Assembly: GCF_000429905.1 (NCBI RefSeq)
Contig: NZ_AUCT01000032.1
Coordinates: 15,511 to 79,510, forward strand
Direction of reading: 5' to 3'
From: Desulfatibacillum aliphaticivorans DSM 15576
GTDB lineage: Bacteria; Desulfobacterota; Desulfobacteria; Desulfobacterales; Desulfatibacillaceae
Length of the DNA: 64,000 nt
Shown here: one piece after another, positions 49,011 through 59,700 of the stretch
How the letters are laid out: every line of letters starts with the position of its first letter
Numbering within the stretch: position 1 is the stretch's first letter
Translations under genes and position numbers: made by a program
Notes under the pieces: generated by a model
Seen by the model: only the letters and a program-made list of their open reading frames with translations
What the model was told of the DNA's origin: nothing
Database searches by the model: none

Positions 49011-51008
49011 GTGAAAAGGCTCAACAGTATGAAAATCATGATTGTGGGGGCGCTGGCTGCGTCATTGGCCTTTGGCCCGGCCTACGCCCAGGAAGAGCAA
49101 CCTAAAAAACTGGAGAAGATGGTTGTCTCTGCGGCGAAAATGGAAACCAGCGTGGACAAGACGCCCACGAACATCACGGTGTTTACTCGCGAAGAAATCG
49201 AGCAAATGCCCAAGACCACTACCATCAACGAGTTGCTCAGGCAGGTTCCGGGCTTATACATCCCCCAATACCAGTCGGGCGTAGCCAATGACGGAGTTTA
49301 CAGCGCCAGGGGCTCCGAGCCCTCCACCACGGGCCTCCGTTTTTTGGTTAACGGGATAGAGTTTAACAAGGGCAACGGATACACCGTGCCCACCCGTATT
49401 CCCATCAATGACATTGAACGCATCGAAGTCATCAAGACGGCCTCGGCGGAATATGGAGATCAGGCCATAGGAGGGCTCATCAATGTGGTGACCCGGGTTT
49501 CGAACAAGCCCCTGGAAGCCAAAGCCGGAGTGTCTGTGGGCGATTTCAATTACGAAAATTATTACACGGTGATCAACGGAACCAGGAACAAATGGGAATA
49601 TTTTGTGGACATGTCCTTTTCCAACAGCGAGGGATACCAGGACGAAGCCTATTATGACCCTGAAAATTTTTACACCCGCCTGGCCTACAACATTGACGAA
49701 ACCTCCGTGTGCGAGTTCCACGGCTCCCACATGGCCTCCAAAGGGGCCTGGCCAAAATCATTGACCCAGGCCCAGTTGGATGAAGACCCCACACAAAGCC
49801 CGGGAGGCTCCAACGAATTTGAAAACGATTATAACCTGGCGGCGTTGGCGTACAAAAAGAAGTTAGGCGACGACGAACTCCAGGTGAAGGTCATCGGCAA
49901 GGATGAATGGGTCTGGATGGATTACGGCCTGGACTTTGAATTCGATGAATGGGAGATCTTTCCCTCGGTCACTTACAACCTGCGCCATTCCATGGGGTCC
50001 ATGAAAAACAGCATCCTCTTCGGCGTGGAAGGCCGGAAGCACGAACTGACCACCCAATTGTGGACGCGGAAAAACAACGCAAAATTCAAGAAAACCAAGC
50101 ACACCTTGCGGGAAGACAATTCCTTCGCCCTTTATATCGTGGACCAATGCTCCATTACGGACGCCCTTACGGTCACCTTGGGGGGCCGCTACGACTCCTA
50201 CGAACAGGAACAGACGGGCCGGGTGAATCCGGCCAACTCCGTGGATCAATCCGACGAGGCCTTCAGCCCCAAAATTGGCGCCACCTACACGATCAACCAG
50301 TACGCCAACCTGTTTGCGGGCTTTAACAGCGGCTTCAAAAGCCCGGCCCGCGTGCCTGGAGCCGCGTACTCGGCGGACCTGGACCCGGAAAGGACCCTGT
50401 CCTACGAGACCGGCGTGCGCGGATTTTTCAATAGCTGGCTGTCCTATACTGTTTGCGGCTTCCTGAATCAGTACAAGGATAAATGGGTGAAAACGGGCAT
50501 TGCGGCCACGGACCCTTACGCAAACTCCGGCAGCACGGAGACCCTGGGTTTTGAAGTAAGCCTCCAGGCGGATCATAGCTGCGGCCTGTTCGGACACGTC
50601 AATTACACCTGGCAGGAGCCGGAATACGACGAGTTCACCGAAGCCGGAGTGACTTATGACGGCAAGCGCTTCCCCAAAATTCCCGAGCAGATGCTGGGCG
50701 TGCTTTTGGGCTACGAAAACAAGACGGCCGGACAATTTTCCGTCACCTGGGACTACGTGGGGGAAAGGTACTTTGACCAGGATAACACCCTCCTGGGCGA
50801 GGACTACCTCCTTGTCGGCGCTGGATACGAAAAATCCTTTGACAATTGGCAGCCCGGACTCTCCGTATTCCTCAGCGCCAGCAATCTGACCGACGAAAAT
50901 ACGGCGGTGTACGGCTCCGGAACCCCCGGCGCTGAAAGTCTGGTTCCCGTCTATGGAAGAAGAATTTTCGGGGGCGTGGAGCTCAAGTTCGACTTTGCAC
51001 CCCAATAA
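49011..51008 (+). CDS. TonB-dependent outer-membrane receptor
   Basis: A 665-residue receptor from GTG 49011 (GGGAGAGGA upstream), with a signal peptide (about 1-27). A TonB-box-like EKMVVSAAKM (about 36-45) precedes the plug domain: TPTNITVFTREEIEQMPKTTTINELLRQVPGLYIPQ, then GLRFLVNGIEFNKG and NDIERIEVIKTASAEYGDQAIGGLINVVT (segments). A beta-barrel follows, ending with an aromatic-rich strand. Of the BtuB/CirA/FepA type. It is 18 bases before the DUF4198 gene, which suggests a metal-complex (Ni or Co) ligand, an inference from this pairing. Confidence 0.92.
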   Translation: MKRLNSMKIMIVGALAASLAFGPAYAQEEQPKKLEKMVVSAAKMETSVDKTPTNITVFTREEIEQMPKTTTINELLRQVPGLYIPQYQSGVANDGVYSARGSEPSTTGLRFLVNGIEFNKGNGYTVPTRIPINDIERIEVIKTASAEYGDQAIGGLINVVTRVSNKPLEAKAGVSVGDFNYENYYTVINGTRNKWEYFVDMSFSNSEGYQDEAYYDPENFYTRLAYNIDETSVCEFHGSHMASKGAWPKSLTQAQLDEDPTQSPGGSNEFENDYNLAALAYKKKLGDDELQVKVIGKDEWVWMDYGLDFEFDEWEIFPSVTYNLRHSMGSMKNSILFGVEGRKHELTTQLWTRKNNAKFKKTKHTLREDNSFALYIVDQCSITDALTVTLGGRYDSYEQEQTGRVNPANSVDQSDEAFSPKIGATYTINQYANLFAGFNSGFKSPARVPGAAYSADLDPERTLSYETGVRGFFNSWLSYTVCGFLNQYKDKWVKTGIAATDPYANSGSTETLGFEVSLQADHSCGLFGHVNYTWQEPEYDEFTEAGVTYDGKRFPKIPEQMLGVLLGYENKTAGQFSVTWDYVGERYFDQDNTLLGEDYLLVGAGYEKSFDNWQPGLSVFLSASNLTDENTAVYGSGTPGAESLVPVYGRRIFGGVELKFDFAPQ

Positions 51009-51026
51009 ACCCAAGGAGGCTTTATT

Positions 51027-51773
51027 ATGAATACACAAAAAACGGCGGCAAGGAGACTATCCTTAAGCCGCCTGGCCTTGTTCGCTTGCGTATTCGCCAT
51101 TTGCTTTACGGCGCCGTCCTTCGCCCATAACCTCTGGATTGTGGGGGATCCCCACAATAACGGCGACGGGGTGGTGGACCTGTACTTTGAACACTGGCTC
51201 GGGCCTGGCGACGGCGCCTACACCGGTCCCATTTTGGAAAGAGGAAAAACCACCCTGAGGACCCCGGACGGGAACACTATTTCCCTGACCATGAAAAGCG
51301 CGTCACAGGGCGAAAACAAGAAGTACTTGTCCGCCAATGCCGGAAAGACGCCGCAATCCTACGCCGTGGACCACGCCAGCCTGTACGGCATTTACCACGG
51401 GCGGTTGGACTTTTTTTACGGCAAGTGCATCCAAGCCAAAACCAAGAAAGACCTGGAGGCTTTGGCGGAATCCCAAAACCTCCCGTTTCAGTTCGTCCCC
51501 CAAGTCACGGAAGACGGAAAGCTGCTGCTGAAGTTGCAGTATTTCTCCAATCCTTTGCCCAAGACCAAAATCAAGCGGGTGAAAAAAGACGGCACGGAAG
51601 AGACCTTTGAAACGGATAAAAAGGGGGAATTCCTGTTCACGCCCGATAAAGCCGGGAAATACCATTTCAGCTCCCTGGCTTTTGAGCACGAAGCGGCCGG
51701 CGCCTTTGAATATCAGGCTTTCAAAGGCATTATGTATGGAACCACCTTAACCATTAACTGGCCCGTCGAATAA
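51027..51773 (+). CDS. DUF4198 periplasmic protein
   Basis: A 248-residue exported protein, signal peptide about 1-35 ending at SFA. The first mature residues HNLWIVGDPHNNGDGVVDLYFEHWLGPGDGAYTG (segments) have His and Asp typical of DUF4198, a family encoded with nickel/cobalt uptake systems. A second beta domain (GKLLLKLQYFSNPLPKTKIKRVKKDGTEE..., TDKKGEFLFTPDKAGKYHFSS) is Ig-like, as in this family. It is co-transcribed with the TonB receptor. It may bind the metal in the periplasm. No ABC or ECF transporter is in the window. Confidence 0.8.
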   Translation: MNTQKTAARRLSLSRLALFACVFAICFTAPSFAHNLWIVGDPHNNGDGVVDLYFEHWLGPGDGAYTGPILERGKTTLRTPDGNTISLTMKSASQGENKKYLSANAGKTPQSYAVDHASLYGIYHGRLDFFYGKCIQAKTKKDLEALAESQNLPFQFVPQVTEDGKLLLKLQYFSNPLPKTKIKRVKKDGTEETFETDKKGEFLFTPDKAGKYHFSSLAFEHEAAGAFEYQAFKGIMYGTTLTINWPVE

Positions 51774-51838
51774 AAAAATGCCGATTGGGCCATTTAACGG
51801 CCCTCATTAGATCATAAGGTGCGGCGCCGGAGGCCGTG

Positions 51839-53092
51839 CTATTTCGAGGAGGCCGCCACCGTCCTGTTTCTGCCTTCCTGTTTGGCCCTGTACAAAGCAT
51901 CGTCCGCGGTTTTGACAAGAACGTCGGCTTCACTTCCCATCTCATCTCCGGAAATCATGTCCAGGGACGCCACACCCACGCTTACGGTGACGGGAATGCT
52001 TCGGCCGTCCGGAATGTTGAATTCCGCGGACTCCACATTCCGGCGGACTTTCTCTGCAGCCATCCTGGCCTGGGAGATGGTGGACTCCGTCAATATCACC
52101 ACAAATTCCTCGCCGCCCCAGCGGGCTGGCACGTCCGCTTTGCGTACATTGTCTTTTAACAGCGTGGCGAACTGGGTCAGCACCCAGTCCCCAGCCTGAT
52201 GCCCGTAGTTGTCGTTCACCCTTTTGAAATGATCGATATCCAGGATCATCAGGCTCATGGGCGAGCCGTAACGCAACGAGCGCGAGATCTCCTCCGCCAA
52301 GCGGGTTTCGAAATGCCTGCGGTTATGCAACCGGGTGAGTTCGTCCGTAATGGACATGACTTCGATGGTTTCGTAGGCCTTGGTTAAGCGCCGGGCCAGC
52401 CTGGACACAAGAATCCAGATCATGCTCAACAGGCTCAGGGAAATGGCTGCGGTCAGGCCGGATGCAATGAGCGTGTTGGCCCGTATTTGGGAATAAATGT
52501 CCGTTACGTCCAATTCAACGCTGATGCCGCCGCGCACCTCGCCTTTCTTGTAGCCTTGTTTGGCGTGACATTTCAGGCAGGAGGCCTCAACAAATAAAGG
52601 CGCCATATACTGAAAAACCGTTCGCCCGTTTTTTTCAATGGTTTCAAATGACTCCTTGGCGCCTTTCTCAAAGGAGATCAGTGCGGCCGTCTCAAAAGCA
52701 TTGGCGAAATTGTCTGGGTTTAACGGCCTCAGGCTGGTTATATGATACCGAAAATCCTGGGCCTCTTCCGCGAAAATTGAAATTTCTCGCGTCATAAGCG
52801 CCGGGTTTTTCATGGTGTACACCTTGCCGTCCACGGTGAATATGTCCGGATTCTCCAGGTAAGGATTGGACTCGATGCCAGCCGCCTTTTCGACAAAGAC
52901 CCCGCCGTACTGAGCGTTCCATCTCCTGGCAAGGACGATGTTCTGGAAGTGGGACCTGGCCGTAACAACTATTTGGTTGTGGATAATCTGGTTGGTTCTG
53001 AAGATGAAGCCTAATAATATTCCCGTCAAAAAAATGACAACAATCAGGCTCAGGTTGATCAGGAAAATTCTCCACACTCTTTGCTTTTTCAT
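51839..53092 (-). CDS. Haem-sensor (DUF3365) membrane diguanylate cyclase
   Basis: A 417-residue protein. N-terminal membrane helix (about 8-30), then a periplasmic DUF3365/Tll0287-like domain with the c-type haem motif SCLKCHAKQG (C-x2-C-H, about 170-179). A second helix (NTLIASGLTAAISLSLLSMIWILV, about 205-228) leads to a GGDEF domain with ITDELTRLHNRRHFETRL, DIDHFKRVNDNYGHQAGD and RWGGEEFVVIL. The active-site GGEEF is intact, and an inhibitory I-site RKAD lies five residues before it. It makes c-di-GMP from GTP in response to a redox, gas or other signal; the signal is an inference. Confidence 0.9.
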   Translation of the reverse strand: MKKQRVWRIFLINLSLIVVIFLTGILLGFIFRTNQIIHNQIVVTARSHFQNIVLARRWNAQYGGVFVEKAAGIESNPYLENPDIFTVDGKVYTMKNPALMTREISIFAEEAQDFRYHITSLRPLNPDNFANAFETAALISFEKGAKESFETIEKNGRTVFQYMAPLFVEASCLKCHAKQGYKKGEVRGGISVELDVTDIYSQIRANTLIASGLTAAISLSLLSMIWILVSRLARRLTKAYETIEVMSITDELTRLHNRRHFETRLAEEISRSLRYGSPMSLMILDIDHFKRVNDNYGHQAGDWVLTQFATLLKDNVRKADVPARWGGEEFVVILTESTISQARMAAEKVRRNVESAEFNIPDGRSIPVTVSVGVASLDMISGDEMGSEADVLVKTADDALYRAKQEGRNRTVAASSK

Positions 53093-53702
53093 GCCCGCTA
53101 TGTCCTTAACCTTACGGCTTGTAAATCAATCCTCCAGGGGTCATCTTCTCCGGCTGATAGAGGCGCGCTTAAACGCCGGAGCCGCCTATATCGCCGCCTC
53201 GACGTTCAACAAGAAACAATCAATGTCGGTTGGCCCCGGGTTAATGTTTAAGTTGAGTAAAAGTCCTTGTATTCATGCGACAATTTTTCAGAATGCATGA
53301 AGCGTGCAAAAAAAGGATTTGCGAGCGGTTGCGGCAACGCGGCGCCGCATTATCCGCCAGATAGGAAGCGGCTTGCTCGGGGGCGTCCATCCGCCTTGTT
53401 TTATGCCGGCTGCCGGTCTTTTGAACGCAATGAAATATATTACTCAGTAAAAAATCTTAAATTATGATTTTATATGTATTGTTTGGCAGGATTTTTCCTA
53501 TGCCGAGGTCAAATGTCGCATTTTTATCCCTGCAGGGTTGACTCCCATTCAATAGGCAAATATTCTTTCCAATCATTTTCGACATAATAAATAATACCGC
53601 GATTCAGGCGCGAGGCTTGTTGAGGACAAACCTTGCCCGTTCGTAATCGCCGTTCACGCCTTCACTTTTTGCCAAGGCTGCCTGAGCCAAAGGAGTAGAC
53701 CC
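53093..53702. other. Long leader region of the giant secreted protein gene
   Basis: No gene is supported over these 610 bases. It holds a promoter candidate at 53538-53566 and AT-rich DNA near 53430-53480. I looked for a GEMM c-di-GMP riboswitch because of the neighbouring cyclase and did not recognise one. Confidence 0.5.
53538..53566 (+). promoter_or_regulatory. Promoter candidate for the giant secreted protein
   Basis: TTGACT (53538-53543), a 17-base spacer, TATTCT (53561-53566). Transcription would start near 53573, giving a 130-base leader before the AAAGGAG ribosome site at about 53690. Confidence 0.45.
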
Positions 53703-56700
53703 ATGCCGCGCCCTGGACTTCGCCCCTATTCCATGATGAAAATTGCCGTTGCTATAACCTTTATCCTATGCCTGTTTTCCGCCTCCGTCCATGCAGAGAG
53801 CTGGAGCATCGAACCCGCCGGCTCCATCGGGGGATGGAGAGGGGCTATTGCACAATCCGGCGACTACGCTTATTTCGCCGAAGGCCAGGCCCTGCGGACG
53901 GCCGATCTGACCGGCGACGCTCCCGAGATTGTGGCCAGCCTCTCCTTATCCGGAGAGCCGGCCGCGGTTTTGGCTTCCGGAAATTACGTGTACGTGGCTG
54001 GCGTCAATCAGTTCGTTGTGGTGGATGTTTCCGATCCTTTGTCTCCTGAAGAAGCGGGCTCTTGCCAGGTCCTGAGTGAAGGCCTGGGCAGAGGAGGGGT
54101 TTCCATGGACGGCGACAGAATATACCTGGCCTTTGACACTTCAGGCGCGGACTTCACCCTGCAGGTTGTGGATATCAGCACGCCCGGCGCTCCGTCCGTC
54201 ATCACTTCCACCACCCTGATTCCCGCCGACAGAATTCTGGTTTCCAACAACCTGCTTTACGCAGCCTGCGAGGATACGAATTTCCGGATTTATAACGTGT
54301 CCGACCTGGACAATATCAGGGAGTTGGGCGCGTATTCGCCCGTATGCCCAGGCTACACCATGGCGAAAAAAGGGAGTTTTATTTACATCAGCTGTGGCTA
54401 TGAATCCCAGAATGGGGTGCAGATAATCGACGTTTCCGACACCAGCGCCCCCTACAAAGAGACTGAATACACCTATACGGACATGAGAGCCTACGGCGTG
54501 GATTTTTACGGTGAGATGACATACATCGCGGGCAACGACGCCGGCCTGGTGGTTGTGAACCTGACCGACCCGACAGACCCTGTTTTTCAGGGTCAGTTCG
54601 ACGAAGGATACGGGATAAGCAACCTGATTGTGGACTACCCCTACGCTTACCTGATTTCCACAAAGGACCAGGCCCTCACTAAAGTGGCGATTGACGACCT
54701 GAGCGACATTACCGCCAACGGCTCCGGCTTTTCCCCCAGTTACGCCAACGTGCTGGTTCTGGATGGAACCACTCTTTTTATGGGCGCGGGGCAAGCCTTA
54801 TGGGCCTATGACATGACGGACCCCAACTCCCCGGTTTTAATAGGGCGTTGGACCGACTATGCGGGCATTCAGAAGATGGCCGTGGAAAACGGCAGGCTGT
54901 ATGGGCTGATCAGCAATGACCTTTATGTCCTGGACGTCTCGGACCCTGCTTCGGGCGTGTCATTACTGGGAACCTACGATCCGGGAACCTACCCCACCAA
55001 AATGGCTGTCTACAACGGCGTCGTCTATCTTGTGGAAACCGACGGAGACATGCTTGTAATCAATGCGTCCGCCGCGCCGACTTTCTCCGTTGTGCAGGAC
55101 GCGACCTTGTATGGATCGGTTCAGGATTTGTACGTAGACGAAGACCTTCTCTTATTGGCGGGCGCGCCCAGTTCGTCCGGCCAGACCGCCGTCTACGAAA
55201 TTGACGAAAGCGGCGCCTTGATCCCGGACGCGGTCATACCAGCCGATTACGGCAACGTTCGATGCGCCGTGAAGAATGGATGCGTCGCCGTGGCCAGCCA
55301 CACCGGATACGCTGGCTCGGGCACGGCAAACGGCTCTTTGGGGCTCTACCACATCGTCTTGGGCAGCGGGACTGAAATGGATAAGATTGCCATCCCAGGC
55401 ATGCAGTTTGACGATTTGTATGTATCGCCCTTGGAAGGCGATGACCTCCTGGTTCTTGCCTCGGGATATTGGGATGAAAACGGTCGTAAAAGCTCCGGCA
55501 ATACCACAAACGGAACCCACACATTCACCTATGCAAGCGAGACGCAAACCATCACCAAAGGGGACGTCTGCAAATCTCCTTATCCCACCGGCATGACCGT
55601 CGTTTCTACGCCTTCGGGGGGCAGCATGCTTGCGACCTGCGACATGTCCTACGGCAATTACACCCAGACAGTTAAGGTGGGCGACGGCCTGTGCTGCCTC
55701 ACAACCAAAATTCTGCCTGTTGAAGCCCAGCAGGATGGATGCAGCGTTACGCCCCCCAGTTGGGGCAGGGGGGAATGCGGAACCGAGGTGACGCTGACCG
55801 CTGATGAGGTCTCGCCCTGGAATTTCAAGGAATGGACCGGCGCGGCTGCGGGTTCGAATAGGGAGGTGGACGTTACCGTGAGCGGAGATTGCTCGGAGGC
55901 CGTAGCCCACTTTGTTATGCCCGTCCTGACCCTGGCCGCCGGAGGGGGAAATCCTGCGTACAATGAAGTCTACGGCCAGAATCCCGACAATGAAAAAGAG
56001 AAGGTCGCGGCCGTCATCAATCTTTCCGTGAACGACGTGGACGACTGGCGCGTGAACTCGGTTTCCTTCACCGCCTCGGGGTCCGGCAACGAAAAAGACG
56101 ATATAGCAACCGTCAATCTTTATCTGGGCGGAGCCGGGGGAAACCTGCTTTCATCCGGGACGTACAGCGCGGACGACGGCGTGATTGCCTTGGGCGTCAA
56201 CCAGACCATCAATAAGGGCGAGAGCATCACCCTCACCCTGACCTATCTGTTCAACGAGGATAAAGCCTGCCCCTGCAATGACTATTCGACAAACATCAAC
56301 GTGTCGCAGGTGAACGCCCTGCCCCTGGTTTACGCCAATTACAAAAAAGTTCCGCCCCTTCCCCAGGGGGTTGCCAGCGGCCCGCTTACCATCAAAACCG
56401 GGATCATGACCGAAATCGACGGCGACCAGCAATACGGAGAAAAAGAACAGCCTCTGCCCAAGGCGTATAAACTCCAGGTTTCGCGCCAGCACCCAGACTG
56501 CGTGGACAAAATCCATTGGGAGTTGATGCCGGAAGCCGCTAAATTTGGCGCCAAATTCTCCAATGGCGGAACTTCCATCGACACCCAGGTGGACGCCTCC
56601 GGCTTGACTGAAACCACCCTCACCCTGGGCGAAAAAGTGGGTATGAAAAACCCCTATGTCGCCAATGCATTCATATACAGCACGGGCGCCCAATGCTACG

Positions 56701-59700
56701 CTTCCAGTGCAGGAATGCCTTTTACCTCCTACGGCGCCGGCGTGGACGTGGCGCTCACTCCCGAGCATGACGGGGCCGCGGGCTCCAGCGTGGTCTCGAC
56801 TTTTGTTTCCGACATTTCGGCGTCTAATAAGATGACCATTAAAATCGACATGGCGCCAACGGATTTCGCCGAGGTTCAGCAAGTCAAATACGACATTGGC
56901 AGCTCCCTGAAAAACGGAACCATGGTCACGCAAAACAAGGAGTATTATGCAACCTATGACATGAAGGACTTCAGCAAAACCGAGCCCTTTGTAGTCACCT
57001 TGGTCATGGAAAAGGACGGAAAGATCATCGAGCAGGAAGAAAATTATGAGCTAAAGGCCTTGAACCTCCCAAGCTGGTTCGGCTTTTTGGAAAGCATCAG
57101 CGAGCAAATCAACAAAGACTGGAATTCAAACGACGAGTATTACTTCGTCACGTTTGAATACCCGACCAATTTCGTCTGGGCGGACTATGTCCCGTCCAGT
57201 ATGGGCTTTTTGGGCGGCCTGGACTTTGACTTGGGCGTGGAGTTCGTGGGCGAGGCCGACTATTTCATCACGGAAAAATCCCGATTCAGCGCAAAATGCA
57301 ATTCCGAACCCAAACTGTTGGGCCAGAAGATCTCCTTAAAGGGCGAGTTGGTCGGCAATTTTGACGAGAAGTTCCTGTTTCAGCGCGGGACCGGCAAGAT
57401 CGAAGCAACCACCACATTCGACCTGCCCTCCAAAGGCTTTTCCAAAACCTTTGTGGTTTACGCCGTGCCCATTACCGTGTCCGTGGACATCTCCGGAAAC
57501 GTGGAAATTTACGTCAACGGCAACGCGGTCCTGAACAAGAAACTGCAGATTGAGCGGGCCGTGGTCACGCCGGGAACCACCATCACCGGAGACCTGACCC
57601 TGTCTCTGGCCGCGGTCCTGGGCCTTGCCAAGATTTCCGCCACAGGCTCTCCGTCCGTCAACATGGAAATCACAATAAATTACAAAAATGCGGGAGGAAC
57701 CACAACGACCTGGGGCGCGGAAGTCAAAGTGCCCATCAAGATTTGCGGCTCCCTGTTCTGGGGCCTGGCCAGTTCGGAACTCTACTCCACGGAGCTTGGC
57801 CCCTGGTCCTTTAACAAAGGCCGCAAAGGCCTTTTGGATTACCCCCATCTCACCGTGGACGATATCAGCGTGCCCAGGCTCATGACCACCTCCAGCCTTT
57901 CCGCCAATTCCTCCGGCCGGCGGATCGCCGTCTGGATCGACGACGCTGAACCCGGCGAGGCCGAACCCAACCCGGACGTTTTTTTTCGGTACTTTGATGG
58001 AGCGAACTGGACTTCCCCAGCCGCCCTTATCGGCCTGGACAGCCCCAACAGCGAATGGGAAACCGATCCCCGGGTGGTCTTCATGGACGGGAATTACGCC
58101 CTGGCCGCCTGGACGACCAACGACGGCGATCCCAGCCTGGACAACCTGAACGATATCCTGGCCGCCCAGGATATTGACTACGCCGTATGGAACGGCGCCG
58201 CCTGGTCCGTCCCGGCGCGAGTCGTTGACGACGACAACGCGGACGGCTCCGTATCCCTGGCCTACGATCCCTCGAACGCCAAAGTCCTGGCTGCGTGGGT
58301 GCACGACGTGGACAATTCCAACAGCGTGACCACGCGTACGGACTGGATCATCCAGTACTCGGCCTACGACATCGCAGGCGACGTCTGGCCGGCCGCCTCA
58401 ACCATTACGGGAACCGCTTCCGGGTCCGCCGACTTCTGCCCCGCCTTGGCGTCCAATTCGGACGGCCAGGGGCTCCTGGTCTGGTGCCGGGACGACGACG
58501 GCCTCTCTTACACGGAGCTGGATGAAATTACGGACGGCTCCAACGTGGACTATACCAACACGGACGCCAATGTGTATTGGGCCTACTGGAACGGGACGGG
58601 CTTTACGACAGGCCTTTCTTTGACGGCTCCCGACTCGGCTACGGAAACCGCCTGCGATGTGGCATGCGGGCCGGTTGATTTGGCTTATTCCAAGGATGCG
58701 GGGCCGGAAACCCATACCCTGGCCATAGCTGTTTGGACCTCCAGTACGGCGGACGCCAAAACCCTCTACTACTCCGTGTTTGACTTTGACGCCATGCAAT
58801 GGGGCGAACCGGGCGTCATAACCCAAAACACGTCCTATATCGAAGATCCCAAGGTCGTGGTGGATTCCCTGGGCGCAGCCTCGGTCATCTGGCGGGCCGC
58901 CGACGACGTGGAAGGCGATCTTTATATGAGCAAAGCCGGCGACCTGACCAATCCTGTGTGGAGCGAACCGAAAAAAGTCACGGACGACCAAAACGTCCAG
59001 ACCAGCCCCTCCCTGGCCGTGGGCGCCAACGACGAGGTCGTGGCTTCGTTCAACTCCTACGACATGGGCGCGGGCGACGCCGTGTCCGGCTCGGGATTCA
59101 CCGGCTCCATGAACGTTGCCCCGGCAAACCCCGAAACAGCCTCCCTGGCCGGAAACTGGAGCGATGCGGGGCAGGATCTGGATGTGGACGGCCTGTACGA
59201 GGCTTTGATTGTGTCGCTTGACGCTGCCATCGCCCAGGCGGGCGACTACGAGGTCCGGGCGGACCTGTATTCTGATTACGGCAAGATCACGGATGCCTCC
59301 GTCCAATTCACCGCCGCCTCGGCCCTGACCGAAACCGTGCAACTGGCCTTTGACGGCGCCTACATAGGCGACCAGCAGGTGGACGGCCCCTATTATATGA
59401 GGAATTTCAGAATCCTGGACAACAACGCATCTTCCGTGCTGGCGGCTTCAGACTCGGCGCCCTACACCACTGCGGAGTACGCCTACACGGACTTCATCTC
59501 CGGCCCCCTGTCCCTGGATAAAGAGGAATACCTGGGAACCGCCGACTCCATGGGCGTCACACTGACCCGGATCGCCCTGAACACGGACCCGGGCGTCGCG
59601 GAAACAGCCCAGGTCAAGGTGCTCAGCAGCATGGAGCCGAATGGGATCACAGTGGAACTGACTGAAACCGGGGCCGACACGGGAATCTTTACGGGAACCG

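Noticed and set aside
49863..51038. Minus-strand frame of 391 residues over the TonB receptor
   Set aside because: Antisense shadow; the plus strand has a complete receptor with signal peptide, plug and barrel.
53093..53702. c-di-GMP (GEMM) riboswitch in the leader of the giant gene
   Set aside because: The conserved GEMM core sequences are not present, despite the neighbouring cyclase.
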